Positions 60,542 to 64,000 of a stretch of DNA of 64,000 nt are shown here, piece by piece. The number at the start of each line of letters is the position of its first letter. The stretch's first letter is position 1. The notes beneath the pieces were generated by a model. The model did not search any database. It was not told the origin of the DNA and was given only the letters and a program-made list of their open reading frames with translations. The position numbers and the translations under genes were made by a program. Origin of the DNA: an uncultured Pseudomonadales bacterium (GTDB lineage Bacteria > Pseudomonadota > Gammaproteobacteria > Pseudomonadales > Azotimanducaceae); contig OY282455.1 in assembly GCA_958296195.1 (NCBI GenBank), forward strand, positions 2,976,001 to 3,040,000. Reading direction: 5' to 3'.

Positions 60542-61687
60542 ATGACTGAAATTCAATCCTTCGCCATCGACGCACCGGAACAAGACTTGGAGGATCTGAA
60601 GCAGCGCCTAGAACGCACCCGCTGGCCGGAGGCCGAACCCCCGGACGATTGGAGCCAAGGCGTGCCCCTAGCCTACGCCAAGGAGTTCTGCGGCTATTGG
60701 GCCGAGCGCTACGATTGGCCCAGCCGCCAAGCGCGGCTGAACCGCTTTCCGCAATTCAAGACGGCCGTTGACGGACTCGGCATCCACTTCATCCACGCGC
60801 AGAGCGAAGCGCCGGGAGCTTGGCCGCTGCTCATCTCCCACGGCTGGCCCGGCTCGGTGGTTGAATTCCACAAGGTCATCGAACCCCTAACCAACCCAGC
60901 CGCCCACGGCGGCGACGCCGCCGACGCCTTTCACGTCATCTGCCCGTCGCTGCCCGGCTACGGGTTCTCCGACAAGCCGGCCGAGACCGGCTGGGGCGTG
61001 GAGCGCATCGCCGAAGTCTGGGACAAGTTGATGCAGCGTCTCGGCTACGACCGCTACTTCGCCCAAGGAGGCGATTGGGGGGCGGCGGTCACCACCGCCA
61101 TCGGCGCCCAAAACCTCGGCCGTTGCGCCGGCGTCCACCTCAACATGCCTTTCGCCCGGCCCACGCCGGAGGCGCTGGCCGACCCCAACGAGCGGGATCA
61201 GGCCGCCCTCGAGGCCCTCCGCTACTATCAGGAATGGGACTCGGGCTACTCCAAGCAACAAAGCACCCGCCCCCAAACCCTAGGCTACGCGCTGGTGGAT
61301 TCGCCGGCCGGCCAAGCGATGTGGATCCTGGAGAAGTTCTGGGCTTGGACCGATTGCCAAGGCCATCCGGAAAACGCCCTCAGCCGAGACGAGCTCATCG
61401 ACAACATCATGATCTATTGGTTGACGGCTTCCGGCGCATCCTCGGCGCGCCTGTACTGGGAGAGCTTCGGCAAGGCGTTCGCCAACGACAGCCCGAAGGT
61501 GTCTGTTCCAACCGGGTGCAGCATCTTCCCCAAGGAGGTGTTGCCGGCGCCCCGTTCCTGGGCCGAGCAGCGCTACGCCAACATTCTGTACTGGAACGAA
61601 CTCGACCGAGGCGGCCACTTCGCCGCCTTTGAACAGCCGGAGCTGTTCGTCAACGAGGTGCGCAACGCCTTTCGGCTGATGCGCTAG
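60542..61687 (+). CDS. Epoxide hydrolase (EHN-domain alpha/beta hydrolase)
   Basis: 381 residues. The N-terminal EHN domain ('DLEDLKQRLERTRWPEAEPP') is that of microsomal-type epoxide hydrolases. The catalytic fold has the oxyanion 'LLISHGWPGSVVEFHKVIEP', the nucleophile Asp in 'FAQGGDWGAAVTTAIGAQNL' and the final His in 'NELDRGGHFAAFEQPELFVN'. It hydrolyses epoxides or related esters to diols; the natural substrate is unknown. Length and order are standard. Stands alone. Confidence 0.92.
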   Translation: MTEIQSFAIDAPEQDLEDLKQRLERTRWPEAEPPDDWSQGVPLAYAKEFCGYWAERYDWPSRQARLNRFPQFKTAVDGLGIHFIHAQSEAPGAWPLLISHGWPGSVVEFHKVIEPLTNPAAHGGDAADAFHVICPSLPGYGFSDKPAETGWGVERIAEVWDKLMQRLGYDRYFAQGGDWGAAVTTAIGAQNLGRCAGVHLNMPFARPTPEALADPNERDQAALEALRYYQEWDSGYSKQQSTRPQTLGYALVDSPAGQAMWILEKFWAWTDCQGHPENALSRDELIDNIMIYWLTASGASSARLYWESFGKAFANDSPKVSVPTGCSIFPKEVLPAPRSWAEQRYANILYWNELDRGGHFAAFEQPELFVNEVRNAFRLMR

Positions 61688-61783
61688 GCGGCCTAGCCTT
61701 GGTCCGCCAACCTAGGGCACCGCCGGAGCACCGGCACCGCCAGTAGAACAGACAGGAAGGCGAAGGCCAGCCCGCTCATGATG

Positions 61784-61859
<76 letters not shown>

Positions 61860-62003
61860 ACAGCGGTCATGCATTGGGAGGGAGTGCGGATGCTAGGCGC
61901 AAGCCGTGCGCCTGTCAACGCGGCTTGGCGGCTTCCGGTATTGGAGTTTTCCGGCGCGAACGTAAAATAGCGTCCCCATCGCCCAGAGACGAATGAGCAA
62001 CCC

Positions 62004-62990
62004 ATGACCAACCCTCCAGTCCCAGCGCTTCAAGATGGCGCCGAAGCCCGCGTCCACGCCGTGGCGGAGTGGCTTGCGGCCCGCATCATCGGCCAGGACA
62101 AGCTGATTCGCCGCCTGCTCATGGCCATGCTGTGCGGCGGGCATCTGCTTGTGGAGGGTGCGCCGGGATTGGCCAAGACAAGGGCCGTCAAGGAGCTGGC
62201 CAGCGCGGTGACGGGCAACTTCCACCGCATTCAGTTCACCCCGGACCTGCTGCCCAGCGATGTGACCGGCACCGAAGTCTATCGCCCGGAGGACGGCTCG
62301 TTCAGCTTTCAGCCGGGGCCGGTCTTCCACAACCTGCTGCTGGCGGATGAGATCAACCGCGCCCCGGCCAAGGTGCAGTCCGCCTTGCTGGAGGCCATGG
62401 CGGAGCGGCAGGTGAGCATCGGCCGGGAGACTTTCCCGCTGCCGGACCTATTCCTGGTCATGGCCACCCAAAACCCCATCGAGCAGGAAGGCACCTATCC
62501 TTTGCCGGAGGCCCAGTTGGACCGCTTTTTGATGCACGTCAAGGTCGAATACCCGGAAGGCGATGCGGAGCAGGCCATCCTGCGGCTGGTGCGCCACGAA
62601 GCCGGGCAGGCGCAGCGCCCCGCCGAACCGCCGGCGCGTCTTGACGAGGCCGCCATCTTCGCGGCCCGGGACGCCATTCTGTCCCTGCACATGGCCGACC
62701 CGGTGGAGCGCTACATCATCGCCTTGGTGCTCGCGTCGCGCCGTCCCCAAGGGGAATTGGCGGAATGGATCGAATACGGCGCCAGCCCCAGGGGCACCAT
62801 CGCCCTCGACCAGTGCAGCCGCGCCTTGGCGTGGCTTGACGGGCGGAACTTCGTCACCCCTGACGACGTCCAACAGGTTGCCCACGACGCTCTGCGCCAT
62901 CGGCTAATACTCTCTTATGAAGCGGAGGCGAAGGGCGTCACCCCCGACATGGCGGTGGACGCCCTGCTCGGCCAAGTGGCCGTGCCCTAG
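62004..62990 (+). CDS. MoxR-type AAA+ ATPase
   Basis: 328 residues. Walker A 'HLLVEGAPGLAKTRAVKELA', MoxR insert 'HRIQFTPDLLPSDVTGTEVY', Walker B 'LLLADEINRAPAKVQSALLE', sensor 1 'LFLVMATQNPIEQEGTYPLP' then 'EAQLDRF', and arginine-finger region 'ASPRGTIALDQCSRALAWLD'. MoxR ATPases act as chaperones for metal or complex assembly with von Willebrand-type proteins. A DUF58 gene follows after 96 bp, the usual partner, probably starting a MoxR-DUF58-(BatA-like) operon that continues beyond the window. Confidence 0.95.
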   Translation: MTNPPVPALQDGAEARVHAVAEWLAARIIGQDKLIRRLLMAMLCGGHLLVEGAPGLAKTRAVKELASAVTGNFHRIQFTPDLLPSDVTGTEVYRPEDGSFSFQPGPVFHNLLLADEINRAPAKVQSALLEAMAERQVSIGRETFPLPDLFLVMATQNPIEQEGTYPLPEAQLDRFLMHVKVEYPEGDAEQAILRLVRHEAGQAQRPAEPPARLDEAAIFAARDAILSLHMADPVERYIIALVLASRRPQGELAEWIEYGASPRGTIALDQCSRALAWLDGRNFVTPDDVQQVAHDALRHRLILSYEAEAKGVTPDMAVDALLGQVAVP

Positions 62991-63086
62991 ATCGAATGTG
63001 TACCTGAGGCATCGCTCTGTGCGCCATTCTCCACCGCCCCAAGCCACCCCCGCGGCCGCTAGTGCCGGGGGGTCCTGAATTCGCCC

Positions 63087-63977
63087 GTGCTCACTGGCGC
63101 TTACGTCGATTTGGGCGATCTTTTGGCCCTGCGCACCCGCTGTCCGCATACCAAGCGGCAAAGCGCCCTGCGCCGAGGCCATCTGCCCGGCGCCCGGCTC
63201 TCCAAGCTGCGCGGACGGGGCGTCGATTTCTCGGAGGTTCGCCTCTACCAGCCGGGGGACGACGTGCGCACCATCGAATGGCGCGTCACCGCCCGCAAGA
63301 ACAAGCCCCACACCAAGATTTTTCGGGAGGAGCGGGAGCGCCCCGTCCTGGTGGTGGTGGACCAGAGCCAAAGCCTGTTCTTTGGCAGCCGGGTGCGCCT
63401 GAAGTCGGTCGCCGCCGCCGAATGCGCCGCAACGGCGGCCTGGACTGCACTGGCCAACAACGACCGCGTGGGCGGCGCGGTGGTCGGCAACGAGCGAACC
63501 TGCGTCCACAAACCGCTGCGCAACGCCAAGGCGGTCACCCGGCTGCTGGCGGACTTGGCCGCCGAGAACCGGGCGTTGCACCGGCACAGCCGCCTGGACG
63601 ACCAAGCGCGTTACGCCAATGGCCTGATGCAGGTGCGGCGCTTGGTGAGAACCGGCTTCCAAGTGTTGCTGATCTCCGACTTCCTCACGGCGCTGGACGC
63701 ATGGCGCAACACCGTGGAGGCATTGGCCAGGCACAACGACCTAACTTTGGTCCGCATAGCGGACCGCCTGGATCGCGAACTGCCGCCCAACAACCGCTAC
63801 GCCGTCACCGACGGCTTGGCGCACCGTCAATTTCACAGCGGCAACTCCAACCTGCGCAAGATCTACGCCGACCGCTTCGAACAGAGCGAATGGGCGCTGC
63901 AGGCGCTGTGCGCCGCCGCCGCGGTGCGCTACGTTCGGGTCATGACGGACGACGAGGGCAACGAGACTTGGATGTAG
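63087..63977 (+). CDS. DUF58 domain protein (MoxR partner)
   Basis: 296 residues from GTG 63087. Conserved DUF58 core: 'LSKLRGRGVDFSEVRLYQPG' then 'DDVRTIEWRVTARKNKPHTK' and 'FREERERPVLVVVDQSQSLF'. The last is the start of a degenerate von Willebrand factor A fold with an incomplete MIDAS (D-Q-S-Q-S). No membrane segments, so this is the cytoplasmic short form. Acts with the MoxR ATPase; precise client unknown. Confidence 0.93.
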   Translation: MLTGAYVDLGDLLALRTRCPHTKRQSALRRGHLPGARLSKLRGRGVDFSEVRLYQPGDDVRTIEWRVTARKNKPHTKIFREERERPVLVVVDQSQSLFFGSRVRLKSVAAAECAATAAWTALANNDRVGGAVVGNERTCVHKPLRNAKAVTRLLADLAAENRALHRHSRLDDQARYANGLMQVRRLVRTGFQVLLISDFLTALDAWRNTVEALARHNDLTLVRIADRLDRELPPNNRYAVTDGLAHRQFHSGNSNLRKIYADRFEQSEWALQALCAAAAVRYVRVMTDDEGNETWM

Positions 63978-63984
63978 CTTGCCC

Positions 63985-64000
63985 ATGACGCCGGACTTGC
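63985..64000 (+). CDS. Start of a further gene at the window edge
   Basis: ATG 63985 begins 'MTPDL' seven bases after the DUF58 stop. In MoxR-DUF58 operons the next gene is commonly a DUF4381 protein, but only five codons are visible, so this is context-based only. Confidence 0.35.

Overview
The window is a GC-rich (roughly 60-65 %, by eye) chromosomal segment of a gammaproteobacterium. It carries aerobic hemF, a type II secretion operon, TonB-dependent uptake, MurF, MoaA, glutathione reductase, ETF/ETF-QO and beta-oxidation-type enzymes. Scattered insertion sequences, gene remnants and orphan antitoxins suggest an environmental or host-associated, probably uncultivated lineage; that last point is inference.

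Left part (1-7500) is an accessory region. It holds an edge-truncated AAA/DUF4143 ATPase, a complete ISNCY/IS1202-like element (775-2291) with a 16-bp target duplication, a NadR-kinase-like P-loop protein beside a sirtuin, a frameshifted phage terminase remnant, a second related IS (4703-6074, no visible target duplication), a 30-nt poly-C tract and about 800 bp with no recognisable gene. From 7500 to 16900 ordinary genes follow: Sfp-type phosphopantetheinyl transferase, CNT nucleoside transporter, ExbD, a TonB-dependent receptor, a BON lipoprotein, hemF, and a pair made of an HMG-CoA-synthase-like/DUF35 fusion plus an SCP-x-type thiolase. The fusion has Gln where the family's catalytic Cys is expected.

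16900-19600 is a rearranged spot. A small GIY-YIG-like gene with a 41-codon partner lies next to an antitoxin whose PIN toxin gene is cut off and joined to a 38-bp copy of the 3' end of a neighbouring, frameshifted MFS transporter. 19600-22300 holds acyl-CoA dehydrogenase, rmlA and a GmhB-like phosphatase. 22385-30193 is a leftward gspE-F-G-H-I-J-K-L-M operon; gspC and gspD are not in the window.

30400-53126 mixes housekeeping genes (pyrB, etfBA, ETF-QO, moaA, murF, sppA, alkaline phosphatase coupled to gor, ugd) with accessory items: a DUF1640-like coiled-coil protein; a two-gene cassette encoding an ImmA/IrrE-like protein that has lost HExxH, with structured direct repeats on both sides; an orphan BrnA antitoxin; and an AlbA/Schlafen-type regulator.

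53405-58875 holds citrate synthase and, convergent to it, a four-gene operon: fatty-acyl-AMP ligase/acyl-ACP synthetase, NAD-dependent epimerase-like reductase, acyl carrier protein, and serine-palmitoyltransferase-like alpha-oxoamine synthase. This matches, from memory, the bacterial ceramide (sphingolipid) gene set of Caulobacter and is the most coherent specialised pathway here. The first two genes share one reading frame, split by a single TGA, and the second has no ordinary start codon ahead of its Rossmann motif. The right end has a GST, an epoxide hydrolase, tRNA-Ala(GGC), and a MoxR-DUF58 pair running off the edge.
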